Positions 8,521-16,412 of a stretch of DNA of 56,313 bases are shown here, piece after piece. The notes beneath the pieces were generated by a model. That model was not told the origin of the DNA. It was given only the letters and a program-made list of their open reading frames with translations, and ran no database searches. Each line of letters opens with the position of its first letter. Within the stretch, counting starts at the first letter, position 1. The DNA lies in assembly GCA_002407855.1 (NCBI GenBank), contig DHPF01000012.1, positions 205,486 through 261,798 on the forward strand, given 5' to 3'. Made by a program: the position numbers and the translations under genes. Source of the DNA: Bacteroidales bacterium UBA5371 (lineage in GTDB: Bacteria > Bacteroidota > Bacteroidia > Bacteroidales > P3).

Positions 8521-9165
8521 TTAACCATTTATAAACTCCTCTCTTATCTCCAGAATGGAGTTTTCTATGGCTTGGGTTAGTTCTGCTTTGGTTGGGTTAT
8601 AGCCTTCTTTTTGGAGGGAGGTTACAAATTCTCTATGGGGTCGTCTCTTTCGGTAGTCTGGTTCTTTTGATGGGTGTTTGAGGTATTTCTCTATTATCTC
8701 CACATCTTCGGATATGTTCAAAACTCCATGGTAGAATATGGTCTTGTTCTTTGAGAACATTGATGAACCCATAATTTTCTTTTCTCCTATGCTCAAATCG
8801 GATATTCCTTTTGAATAGAGCTTATCTATCCCCAGCTTACTTAAATTCTCTATTATCTTTGTGTTTATTAGCTTGAATAGTTTTGTTGGGTTTTGAATGC
8901 TGTCGCTCTTTTGTTTGAAAGAGAATATGAGCATTCTGGGGCTTAGGATTACGGATTCTCCTCCCGAGGGTCGTTTGAGGGTTATTATACCATCTTGCTT
9001 TACTTGCTCACAGTTTATGGCTTTCTCAATATCATTTGATCTTCCAAGAACTATGTAGGTATCATCTGGCTCTCCAATATAGTAATCAAAGTCTTTTGAG
9101 GATTCAAAGATAGTGTAGTCAGGTAGGTTATATGAATACAATACTGGCTGAATGCTCATATCCAT
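8521..9165 (-). CDS. lplA: Lipoate-protein ligase A family protein
   Basis: Attaches lipoate to the lipoyl domain of E2, probably the E2 of the same operon. The biotin/lipoate ligase fold is shown by RPSGGESV (the lipoate-binding R-x-GGG-like loop) and by GISDLSIGEKKIMGSS, which contains the catalytic-type Lys. A start at ATG 9165 lies just after the lpd stop; longer frames begin at ATG 9189 or TTG 9204 inside lpd. About 214 residues is short because the C-terminal accessory domain of bacterial LplA is missing. It is the last gene of the dehydrogenase operon. Confidence 0.82.
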   Translation of the reverse strand: MDMSIQPVLYSYNLPDYTIFESSKDFDYYIGEPDDTYIVLGRSNDIEKAINCEQVKQDGIITLKRPSGGESVILSPRMLIFSFKQKSDSIQNPTKLFKLINTKIIENLSKLGIDKLYSKGISDLSIGEKKIMGSSMFSKNKTIFYHGVLNISEDVEIIEKYLKHPSKEPDYRKRRPHREFVTSLQKEGYNPTKAELTQAIENSILEIREEFING

Positions 9166-9172
9166 TGTGTGG

Positions 9173-10525
9173 TTATTTGTGAATTGCATGGTCAACGGCT
9201 TCAAATCCTGCTTCCATAAAGACTTCTGATATGGTTGGGTGTGTGTGAACGGTTTTGGCTATATCGTAAACTGTGGATTCCAATTGCATATAGGCTGATG
9301 CTTCATTTATCATATCTGTTGCATTATTAGCTACTATCTGCACTCCCAACACTTCTCCATATTTAGTCTCTGATAGTATTCGGATAAAGCCTTCATTGGA
9401 GTTTTCGGTTAGTGCTTTCCCATTGGCTGAAAGTGGAAACTCGCTAACCTTATAGTCAATATTCATTTCTTTTATCTCATTTTCTGTTTTTCCAATTTGT
9501 GCTGCCTCAGGTTGAGAGTACATATTCATTGGGTATTTGCTTAGGTCAAGCTTTTCATTTACTCCATTGAGTTTGTTTACCACAAATAATCCTTCTGCCG
9601 ATGCTATATGTGCAAAATGACTTTTCCCATTAACATCGCCTATTGCATAAACTCCTTCTATGGATGTTTGAAGGTTTTCATCAACCTTGATAAATCCATT
9701 TTCTAATTCAATTGGAATATCACACTCTAAGCTATTGGCACTACGGTTGCGAGCATTGATAATTAAATCACATGCTATTTCCTCATCGTTTACTCTTAAT
9801 ATTCCATCTTTGAAGTTATCCTTAATGGAAATCTCTGAACTATTATTTACTATCTTTATCTTATCCTTTTTCAATTTGTTGAGGATATAGTTGCTCAGGT
9901 AGTCATCTGCAAGAGGCATAAAGAAATTTGTTTCTAAGAGGATTGAAACCTTTTTACCCATTAGGTTATAGGCTTGTGCAAGTTCAATTGCAACTGGTCC
10001 TTCTCCATATACCAGAATGTTTTCGGGAAGTTCTCTTTCCTTAAATACATCCATTGGCTCAATTACCAAACCTTCAACATTAGATTCTATCTTTGGAGAG
10101 GTTGAACCTATTGCGATGATTATATTCTTTGCTTCCAATTGTCTGTTCTCAACTGATACTATGTTTTTATCAATTAGTTTTGCTGCTGAATTTATTATCT
10201 CAACCCCATTTTTCTTCAATAAAAACTCTATTCCTGAGGTTAGTTTCTTAACATTCAAATCTGCCCTCTTAATTGCCTTATCCCAATTGAAGCTAATTCC
10301 TCCCTTTTCTATCCCTTCAATTCCATATCTCGATGCATCCTTCTTAATTTTGTCGTATAGCTTAACGCTTTCCAATATAGACTTTGAAGGAATACACCCC
10401 CAGTTCAAACACATCCCCCCTATTCTGTCTTTTTCTATTAATGCAGTCTTCATTCCAAGTTGTGCTGCTCTGATTGCTGCAACATAGCCTGCCGGACCTG
10501 ACCCTATTATTATTAAATCATACAT
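9173..10525 (-). CDS. lpdA: Dihydrolipoyl dehydrogenase (E3)
   Basis: A FAD enzyme that reoxidises dihydrolipoamide on E2 and passes electrons to NAD. The N-terminus has the FAD-binding GSGPAG motif, the redox disulfide is Cys39/Cys44 in GGMCLNWGCIPSK, a second nucleotide-binding region lies near residues 165-190 (though its Rossmann motif GEGPVA is slightly unusual), and the active-site His is in HTHPTISE near the C-terminus. The length of 450 residues is typical. A true Shine-Dalgarno sequence precedes the ATG. It lies between E2 and the lipoate ligase. Confidence 0.93.
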   Translation of the reverse strand: MYDLIIIGSGPAGYVAAIRAAQLGMKTALIEKDRIGGMCLNWGCIPSKSILESVKLYDKIKKDASRYGIEGIEKGGISFNWDKAIKRADLNVKKLTSGIEFLLKKNGVEIINSAAKLIDKNIVSVENRQLEAKNIIIAIGSTSPKIESNVEGLVIEPMDVFKERELPENILVYGEGPVAIELAQAYNLMGKKVSILLETNFFMPLADDYLSNYILNKLKKDKIKIVNNSSEISIKDNFKDGILRVNDEEIACDLIINARNRSANSLECDIPIELENGFIKVDENLQTSIEGVYAIGDVNGKSHFAHIASAEGLFVVNKLNGVNEKLDLSKYPMNMYSQPEAAQIGKTENEIKEMNIDYKVSEFPLSANGKALTENSNEGFIRILSETKYGEVLGVQIVANNATDMINEASAYMQLESTVYDIAKTVHTHPTISEVFMEAGFEAVDHAIHK

Positions 10526-10530
10526 TTTTC

Positions 10531-10540
10531 TTTCCTCCTT
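10531..10540 (-). promoter_or_regulatory. Strong Shine-Dalgarno site of lpdA
   Basis: On the minus strand AAGGAGGAAA precedes the lpdA ATG with eight bases between GGAGG and the ATG. This is a textbook ribosome binding site, which is unusual here because nearly every other gene in the window has only an A-rich leader. Confidence 0.6.
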
Positions 10541-10544
10541 AATT

Positions 10545-11825
10545 TTAATCTATTAGTAAGCCAACCGGCTCATTCAAATAACTCATAACTCTATTTAGGA
10601 ATCTGGATGTTTCTCCTCCATCGGCAATCCTATGATCAACGCTTAAGGAAAGAGGGAGCATAAGTCCAATATCTAATTTATCATCCTTAACTATTGGTTG
10701 CTTGCTAATTCTTCCTATTCCAAGAATTCCTGCCTGAGGGTAATTAATTACAGGAACAGCAAATAGTCCCCCAATACTTCCATAGCTGGTTATTGTAAAG
10801 GTTCCATCCTTCATATCATCCATACTTAACTTCCCATCCCTTGCTTTATCTGCAAGAGTTTGAATTTCCAGAGCAAGTTCCTTAACGCTTAATTTATCTG
10901 CATTCCTAATAACCGGAACAACCAACCCCTTATCAGTATCAGCCGCAATCCCTATATTATAGTATTTCTTATAAATCATTACTCCCTTTTCCATATCCAT
11001 TTCTGCATTCAATGACTTATGTTTTTTAAGAGCCAATGCCACAGATTTCACAATAAAGGCAAGATAGGTTATTCTTATATTCTCATCCTTGAAATAATCC
11101 TTATATTTCTTTCTTACTCTATCTAATTCACTTATCTCTACCTCTTCGAACACTGTCATATGAGCAGCATTATGCTTGCTTTGAATCATATTCTTAGCAA
11201 TGGTCTTACGGATTTGAGACAAAGGTTCTATTTCGAGCCTATCCTCCAAGAGATTATTTGGTGAAGATGGTTGAGGTATTGGGGTTTTAGTATCTTGTTT
11301 AGCGTGGTTTAAAATATCTTCTTTCATTACCCTTTGAGCTGGACCCGTTCCTCTAACCAAATTTATGTCAATTCCCATCTCCTTAGCCATTGCTCTGGCA
11401 ACCGGAGTAGCAAGTGCCTTTGTTTGTCTTGTTTTATTTTCTTTTTCTTCACTAACACCTTCTTTGCTGGCAGTTAGAACAAAATCATTACCGGCAACTT
11501 CCAATGTTCCAACAACACCTGCACCTTCTTCTTCAACACTCTCAACCTTTGGTTTATCCTCAATTGGAGAATCTCCAACCTCATCAGTATTAAGTTCTAT
11601 CTCCACAAGTGCAGCCCCAACCCTTATTGTTTCTCCTTCACTACCATATCTTGCTGCAATAACTCCGTCTCTTGGGGAAGGAATTTCAGTAACAACCTTG
11701 TCTGTTTCCATTGTAACCAAGCTTTCTCCCATCTTTACCTTTTGTCCTTTGTCAACATGCCATTGAACAATTACTCCTTCTTCAAGACCTTCTCCTATAT
11801 CAGGAAATTTAAATATATATCTCAT
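10545..11825 (-). CDS. Dihydrolipoamide acyltransferase (E2)
   Basis: The core subunit of a 2-oxoacid dehydrogenase complex. Domains: a single lipoyl domain (residues 1-75, with the lipoylated Lys43 in ETDKV), a flexible linker, a peripheral subunit-binding domain near residues 138-175 (LATPVARAMAKEMGI), and the acyltransferase domain with the catalytic His motif SVDHRIADGGE near the C-terminus. The length is 426 residues. The order E1alpha-E1beta-E2-E3 suggests pyruvate dehydrogenase of the Gram-positive type (pdhC), but a branched-chain 2-oxoacid complex cannot be excluded from sequence alone. Confidence 0.9.
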   Translation of the reverse strand: MRYIFKFPDIGEGLEEGVIVQWHVDKGQKVKMGESLVTMETDKVVTEIPSPRDGVIAARYGSEGETIRVGAALVEIELNTDEVGDSPIEDKPKVESVEEEGAGVVGTLEVAGNDFVLTASKEGVSEEKENKTRQTKALATPVARAMAKEMGIDINLVRGTGPAQRVMKEDILNHAKQDTKTPIPQPSSPNNLLEDRLEIEPLSQIRKTIAKNMIQSKHNAAHMTVFEEVEISELDRVRKKYKDYFKDENIRITYLAFIVKSVALALKKHKSLNAEMDMEKGVMIYKKYYNIGIAADTDKGLVVPVIRNADKLSVKELALEIQTLADKARDGKLSMDDMKDGTFTITSYGSIGGLFAVPVINYPQAGILGIGRISKQPIVKDDKLDIGLMLPLSLSVDHRIADGGETSRFLNRVMSYLNEPVGLLID

Positions 11826-11831
11826 ATTGCC

Positions 11832-12809
11832 TTAGTATTTAACGATTTTTTCTATTTCATAAAGTATTTTGTATGCATCCTGCATATAGTGGTGTTCTCC
11901 CTTTGGAAGAGGAACAATTACATCATAACTCGAAACCCTTGCAGGAGGTGCTTCGAGCGAAAGAAATGCTTCCTCAATTGCTATTTGAGAAATTTCTGCT
12001 CCAAGTCCAAAGCTCTTTGGTCCTTCTGTAACGGTTATTATTCTACCTGTCTTCCTTACGGAGTTCCTTATGGTTTCTCTGTCTATTGGATAAATACTCC
12101 TAAGGTCAATCAGCTCAACACTAATACCCTGCTCCTTTGCCATAACCATTGCCTTTTGAACCTCTCTAATCATAGCACCAAAACTCACAATGGTAACATC
12201 CTTGCCCTGTGTTAGCACATTTGCTTTTCCAAGTTCAATGGTAAATTTATCCTCACTCACCTCCTGCTTTATAGCTCTGTAAATCCTCTTAGGTTCCATA
12301 TATAGTATGGTATCATTACTTTCAATTGCTGAAATAAGCATTCCCTTAGCATCGTGAGGCGTTGAAGGAGCAATTACTTTTAGTCCTGGAATATGTCCAA
12401 ACAATGCCTCCATACTTTCACTATGATGCTCCAAAGCGTTAATTCCTCCTCCATAAGGCATTCTAATTACCATTGGGGTTTCGAGTTTGCCACGTGAGCG
12501 ATTCCTCATTCTTGTTGCATGGCTTATGATTTGGTTCATTGCAGGATAAATAAAACCACAAAACTGCATCTCTACCACAGGTCTTAATCCTGCAATTGAC
12601 ATACCTATTGCGGTTCCAACAATTCCACTTTCTGCAAGTGGGGAGTCAAATACTCTATCTGCTCCATATTTCTTTTGGAGGTTTTCTGTCACCCTAAATA
12701 CTCCCCCTTCAACTCCAACATCTTCTCCAAAAACTACTACGTTATTATCTTCTTTTAATTTTATATCGAGTGCATCATTAATGGCACCCACCATATTCAT
12801 TATCTTCAT
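11832..12809 (-). CDS. 2-oxoacid dehydrogenase E1 beta subunit
   Basis: The transketolase-like beta subunit of the decarboxylating E1. Typical motifs are VVVFGEDVG near the N-terminus (including the ThDP-activating Glu region), MPYGGGINALEHHSES, and the C-terminal transketolase domain from about residue 200. The length of 325 residues is normal. It lies five bases from the E1alpha stop and six from the E2 start, so it belongs to one operon. Likely a PdhB-type protein; the exact substrate is inferred. Confidence 0.9.
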   Translation of the reverse strand: MKIMNMVGAINDALDIKLKEDNNVVVFGEDVGVEGGVFRVTENLQKKYGADRVFDSPLAESGIVGTAIGMSIAGLRPVVEMQFCGFIYPAMNQIISHATRMRNRSRGKLETPMVIRMPYGGGINALEHHSESMEALFGHIPGLKVIAPSTPHDAKGMLISAIESNDTILYMEPKRIYRAIKQEVSEDKFTIELGKANVLTQGKDVTIVSFGAMIREVQKAMVMAKEQGISVELIDLRSIYPIDRETIRNSVRKTGRIITVTEGPKSFGLGAEISQIAIEEAFLSLEAPPARVSSYDVIVPLPKGEHHYMQDAYKILYEIEKIVKY

Positions 12810-12814
12810 AAATC

Positions 12815-13921
12815 TTACTTCTTACTGGTTTGTGAAACTCTTTCTTCTTTCCAACGATAGAACTCTTTTAGTCTATGTTCTTGGTCTTTTAGTTCCTGAG
12901 GCATTTCGGCATACATATACTTAAATATATCCTCAGCCTTATACTCTGGATAGTTCTCAGCCTCTATAAATTGCCTATCAACCTCTTTCTTAAAGTCTTC
13001 AATTATCTTCTCTTCTTCCTTTTCAGACCAAAGTTTCTTATCAATCAAATACTGCTTTAACCTCTTCAAAGGATCTTTCTTGTCCCACTCTTGTTCCTCT
13101 TCTTTTGTCCTATACTTTGTTGGGTCATCACTCGTTGTATGGGCTCCCTTACGATAAGTTACTGCCTCAATCAAGATTGGTCCCTCTCCCTTTTCACAGG
13201 CTTTCTTCGATTCTTCCAAAACTTTTAGCATTGCAAAAAAGTCATTACCATCTACCTGAATTCCCTTTACTCCATAAGCCAAAGCTTTAATTGCCAAACT
13301 TTCCGAAGCTGTTTGCATTCTTGTTGGGGTTGAAATTCCGTATTGATTATTTTGGATAATAAATATTACAGGCACCTTCCATACACCCGCAAAATTAACA
13401 GCCTCATGGAAATCTCCTTCCGATGTTCCACCATCTCCCACAAAGGCATAGACTAATTCATTTTTCTTATTATACTTTATCTCATAACCTATACCTGAGG
13501 CGTGAAGAAGTTGTGAAGCAATAGGCACACTTATTGGCAATACCTTATTGGCATTCTTGTAGGCATTACCATCTTCATAACCCATAAACAAAAGGAATAG
13601 TTCTTTAAGACTAACTCCCTTTGCAAGCATTGCCCCCATCTCTCTAAAAGCTGGAACCAACCAGTCTTTCTCTTCAATTATTACTGCTGTGGCTCCTGAG
13701 ATAGCCTCTTGACCATAGTTGGGTGGATAAGTAAAAATCCTACCCTGACGCTGATATGAAACAATTTGCAAATCGGCTGTGCGAGCAAAAAGCATATCCT
13801 TATAAGCTTTCAGCACCCTTTCATCGGAAACCTTTGGCATTAACTTCTTATCAATAACCTTTCCATCGTTATCGATAACCTGAAACATTAATTTATTAAT
13901 TGGATTATATTTTTCAAACAT
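12815..13921 (-). CDS. 2-oxoacid dehydrogenase E1 alpha subunit
   Basis: The ThDP-binding subunit of the decarboxylating E1. The thiamine diphosphate motif runs from GDGGTSEGDFHEA to IIQNNQYG, in the GDG-N(25-30)-NN pattern. The 368-residue length and the N-terminal extension resemble the E1alpha of Gram-positive pyruvate dehydrogenases. It is the first gene of the operon. I could not find a clear TAnnTTTG promoter in the 270 bases before it. Confidence 0.9.
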   Translation of the reverse strand: MFEKYNPINKLMFQVIDNDGKVIDKKLMPKVSDERVLKAYKDMLFARTADLQIVSYQRQGRIFTYPPNYGQEAISGATAVIIEEKDWLVPAFREMGAMLAKGVSLKELFLLFMGYEDGNAYKNANKVLPISVPIASQLLHASGIGYEIKYNKKNELVYAFVGDGGTSEGDFHEAVNFAGVWKVPVIFIIQNNQYGISTPTRMQTASESLAIKALAYGVKGIQVDGNDFFAMLKVLEESKKACEKGEGPILIEAVTYRKGAHTTSDDPTKYRTKEEEQEWDKKDPLKRLKQYLIDKKLWSEKEEEKIIEDFKKEVDRQFIEAENYPEYKAEDIFKYMYAEMPQELKDQEHRLKEFYRWKEERVSQTSKK

Positions 13922-14140
13922 GTTATTTATTATTATTTTGTTAATACAAATTTTTCTAAAAAACGATATATATATATTCCATATTTCAACGATTTTATGA
14001 ATAACTATATCTATAAAATCAATATTAATTAACTTATATGATTTAAGTTGAGAAATAGCATAATTTATCTCAGAGATATTTGTATTTATGTCTTATTATT
14101 GAAAAAATATACGATAAGAAATAATTTGTTTTTTGCAGTT

Positions 14141-14173
14141 TTTGTACAATTTGAATTAGTTTTTGTATATTTG
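14141..14173 (+). promoter_or_regulatory. Promoter of the 14195 lipoprotein operon
   Basis: TTTG at 14141-14144 and TATATTTG at 14166-14173 (spacer 21). The end of the -7 element is 12 bases from the upstream ATG (14186) and 21 from the next one (14195), which favours the second as the true start. Confidence 0.6.
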
Positions 14174-14194
14174 TGGCTTGAATAAATGTGTTTT

Positions 14195-14866
14195 ATGAAA
14201 AGATTATCTTTATTTATAGTTATTATAGCCACTGCTTTTGTAGGCTGCAAAACAATTAATCCTTCTGATTTTCAATCGGATTATCAAAATGCAAACCTTC
14301 TCCCTCGTATGTCTATTTGGTTTGATGTACCTTCTTTTGAAAATGCTTATGGAGCTAATTCCTATTCTGCCGATGGCTCAACTTCTCCTGAATCTCCATA
14401 TGGTAAGGGGGTGTTTGAGGTAGATAGCAAAACTAAAATATATACCGCAGAGAAAAGAATTCAAGATGCTTGCAATATATGGGTTAATGATATGCAAAAT
14501 AATATTATGGATCCTTCAGGAAAAAGAAGCGGAAATATTGTTTTAAGGATTGGTAATGCCTATAAAAAGAACAACTATAAATGGAGCTGGCTTTCTGGCT
14601 TTACTGTGGGTATATTAAATGCCTTTGGTATGCCTATGTGTTCTAATAAAACGGAGCTTGAAGTTATTGTTGAAATTTATGATATAAGAAATAATTTGGT
14701 TGCAAGGTTTAATGAGCGTGGCACAGCAAAAACTTATATGGCTGCTTATCACGGTTATTATGAGTTTCAACGTAAGGCTGGTGCAGAGGCTTTGGAAGAC
14801 GGATTAATTAAGATTAAGGAGCTTATCCAAAGAGACTACGCAAGTATTAATGCCAAATTGCGTTAG
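14195..14866 (+). CDS. Exported lipoprotein, unknown function
   Basis: From ATG 14195 the protein is about 223 residues. It has a type II signal peptide with the lipobox AFVGC and lipidated Cys about 18 residues from this start. The ATG at 14186 would leave almost no leader after the -7 element, so the 14195 start is preferred. The mature region contains a predicted beta-rich stretch (NIVLRIGNAY, ELEVIVEIYD) similar in style to outer-membrane-associated lipoproteins. I recognise no named family. It heads a likely operon with GNAT, PorP-like and PD40 genes. Confidence 0.7.
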   Translation: MKRLSLFIVIIATAFVGCKTINPSDFQSDYQNANLLPRMSIWFDVPSFENAYGANSYSADGSTSPESPYGKGVFEVDSKTKIYTAEKRIQDACNIWVNDMQNNIMDPSGKRSGNIVLRIGNAYKKNNYKWSWLSGFTVGILNAFGMPMCSNKTELEVIVEIYDIRNNLVARFNERGTAKTYMAAYHGYYEFQRKAGAEALEDGLIKIKELIQRDYASINAKLR

Positions 14867-14896
14867 ACTCTTATGAAGTAAAACATTTATTAAAGC

Positions 14897-15385
14897 ATGA
14901 ACAATATTAGCATTCGGAAGGCAAACGAAACTGATACTCCTTTGATTTTAGATTTCATAAAGAAATTATCTATTTATGAGAAACTTCCAGATGAAGTTAC
15001 AGCTTCCGTGGAAATACTACATAAATCTATTTTTATTGATAAATGTGCAAAAGTTATTTTTATTCAAGAAAACAATAAAGAAGTTGGTTTTGCTCTTTAT
15101 TTTTATAATTTTTCAACATTTACTGGTAAAAAAGGTTTATACTTAGAAGATTTATTTGTTTTGGAAGAGTATAGGAATAATGGTTATGGCAAGAAGCTTT
15201 TAGCTTATTTGGCTGATGTTGCTGTAAAGGAGGATTGCTCTCGCTTTGAATGGATTGTTTTGGACTGGAACACACCTTCCATTGAGTTCTATAAGTCTTT
15301 TGGAGCTTTCCCTTTGGATGACTGGACTGTATTTCGCTTGCAAAAAGATAACTTATATAATTTAGCTAAACTTAATACTCTTTGA
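14897..15385 (+). CDS. GNAT family N-acetyltransferase
   Basis: A 162-residue single-domain GNAT enzyme that transfers acetyl from acetyl-CoA to an amine. The acetyl-CoA binding loop is visible as EEYRNNGYGKKLL (R/Q-x-x-G-x-G/A pattern), preceded by YLEDLFV and followed by FEWIVLDWN and the SFGAFPLDDW end. These resemble the diamine/spermidine-type acetyltransferases, but the substrate is not known. It is 30 bases downstream of the lipoprotein gene. Confidence 0.85.
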   Translation: MNNISIRKANETDTPLILDFIKKLSIYEKLPDEVTASVEILHKSIFIDKCAKVIFIQENNKEVGFALYFYNFSTFTGKKGLYLEDLFVLEEYRNNGYGKKLLAYLADVAVKEDCSRFEWIVLDWNTPSIEFYKSFGAFPLDDWTVFRLQKDNLYNLAKLNTL

Positions 15386-15410
15386 AACTGAACACTCTTT
15401 TATTATATGA

Positions 15411-16412
15411 ATGGTGGGAAAACTTAAATTGTTTTTTATTGTCTTTACCTTAGGTTTTTGTTCGATTCTTTCTTTCGGACAAGATGTCCACTTTTCTACT
15501 TTTAATGCTAATCCTATGTTTTTAAACCCGGCCAATACTGCTTTTGGAAGCAGTCTTTTTAGGGTTGGGACTATGTATAGAAATCAATGGTCAACGGTTT
15601 CCTCTGGTTATAATTCGTATTTACTTACAGCAGAAGTATTGCCTTATAGTAGTAGGGTCAGACGCCATGGTATTGGTTTAGGAGTTAATTTTCTTGCCGA
15701 TGTTGCAGGAACACTACGTTATGGCCAGCAGAATATTGGCTTGTCTTTATCTTATTTTAAAGGTATTGATGCCAATCGTGATCATTATATTTCTTTTGGC
15801 TTACAGGCAAATACAACCGGCTGGGGTTATAACTTAGCCAACTCTGTCTTTGGACGTAATCCTGAAGATGCAGAAGGTATATTCTTGCATAATATTAGAA
15901 CCTTTGACTTTGGTTTAGGTGCTCACTGGCAATTGAAAGCTAATGAAAAACATAATCTTCAAGCTGGTTTGTCTTTCTTACATATTAATCAGCCCAATCT
16001 TTCCTACTATGAAAGCGAAGATATTCTTTTGCCTATTAAGATAAATGCATACTTCTCCGACCTTATCACTATATCTTACAATTATTCTCTCTCTCCTTCT
16101 ATTTTCTTCCAAAAGCAAGATAAGTTCTTGGAGTTTGTAATTGGTGGAGACTATAATATTAATCTTTCTGAAACAGTTTCATCTTCCAAAATATTATCTT
16201 TTGGGGCTTACTATAGAGTTATTGATGCAATGATTGTGATGGCTAAGTATAACTATAATAATTTTCATTTTGGAATTTCTTACGATTTAAACCTTTCACG
16301 ATTAACACCTGCCTCAAAAACTTATGGTGGAGTAGAGATATGGCTACTCTATTCCTTTAACCCTGTTAGTTATAAGAAATCAAGAACAAGTATTCCATGT
16401 CCTGCATTCTAA
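15411..16412 (+). CDS. PorP/SprF family type IX secretion-linked outer-membrane protein
   Basis: A 333-residue beta-barrel protein with a signal peptide ending around SFGQ and the family start QDVHFSTFNANPMFLNPA. PorP/SprF proteins form outer-membrane barrels that hold type B CTD cargo of the type IX secretion system; this one is probably such an anchor. The rest is rich in alternating aromatic beta strands (GLSLSYFKGI, FHFGISYDLN). The next gene, a PD40/OmpA protein, overlaps by 16 bases, and this gene pair is typical. No type B cargo adhesin is present in this window. Confidence 0.85.
   Translation: MVGKLKLFFIVFTLGFCSILSFGQDVHFSTFNANPMFLNPANTAFGSSLFRVGTMYRNQWSTVSSGYNSYLLTAEVLPYSSRVRRHGIGLGVNFLADVAGTLRYGQQNIGLSLSYFKGIDANRDHYISFGLQANTTGWGYNLANSVFGRNPEDAEGIFLHNIRTFDFGLGAHWQLKANEKHNLQAGLSFLHINQPNLSYYESEDILLPIKINAYFSDLITISYNYSLSPSIFFQKQDKFLEFVIGGDYNINLSETVSSSKILSFGAYYRVIDAMIVMAKYNYNNFHFGISYDLNLSRLTPASKTYGGVEIWLLYSFNPVSYKKSRTSIPCPAF

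Noticed and set aside
9166..9204. Long N-terminus for the lipoate ligase
   Set aside because: The extra 13 codons overlap the end of lpdA and begin with TTG; the ATG at 9165 lies just after the lpdA stop and fits the family.
14186..14194. ATG at 14186 as the lipoprotein start
   Set aside because: It lies 12 bases after the -7 element, leaving practically no leader, and the next ATG at 14195 gives a normal signal peptide.
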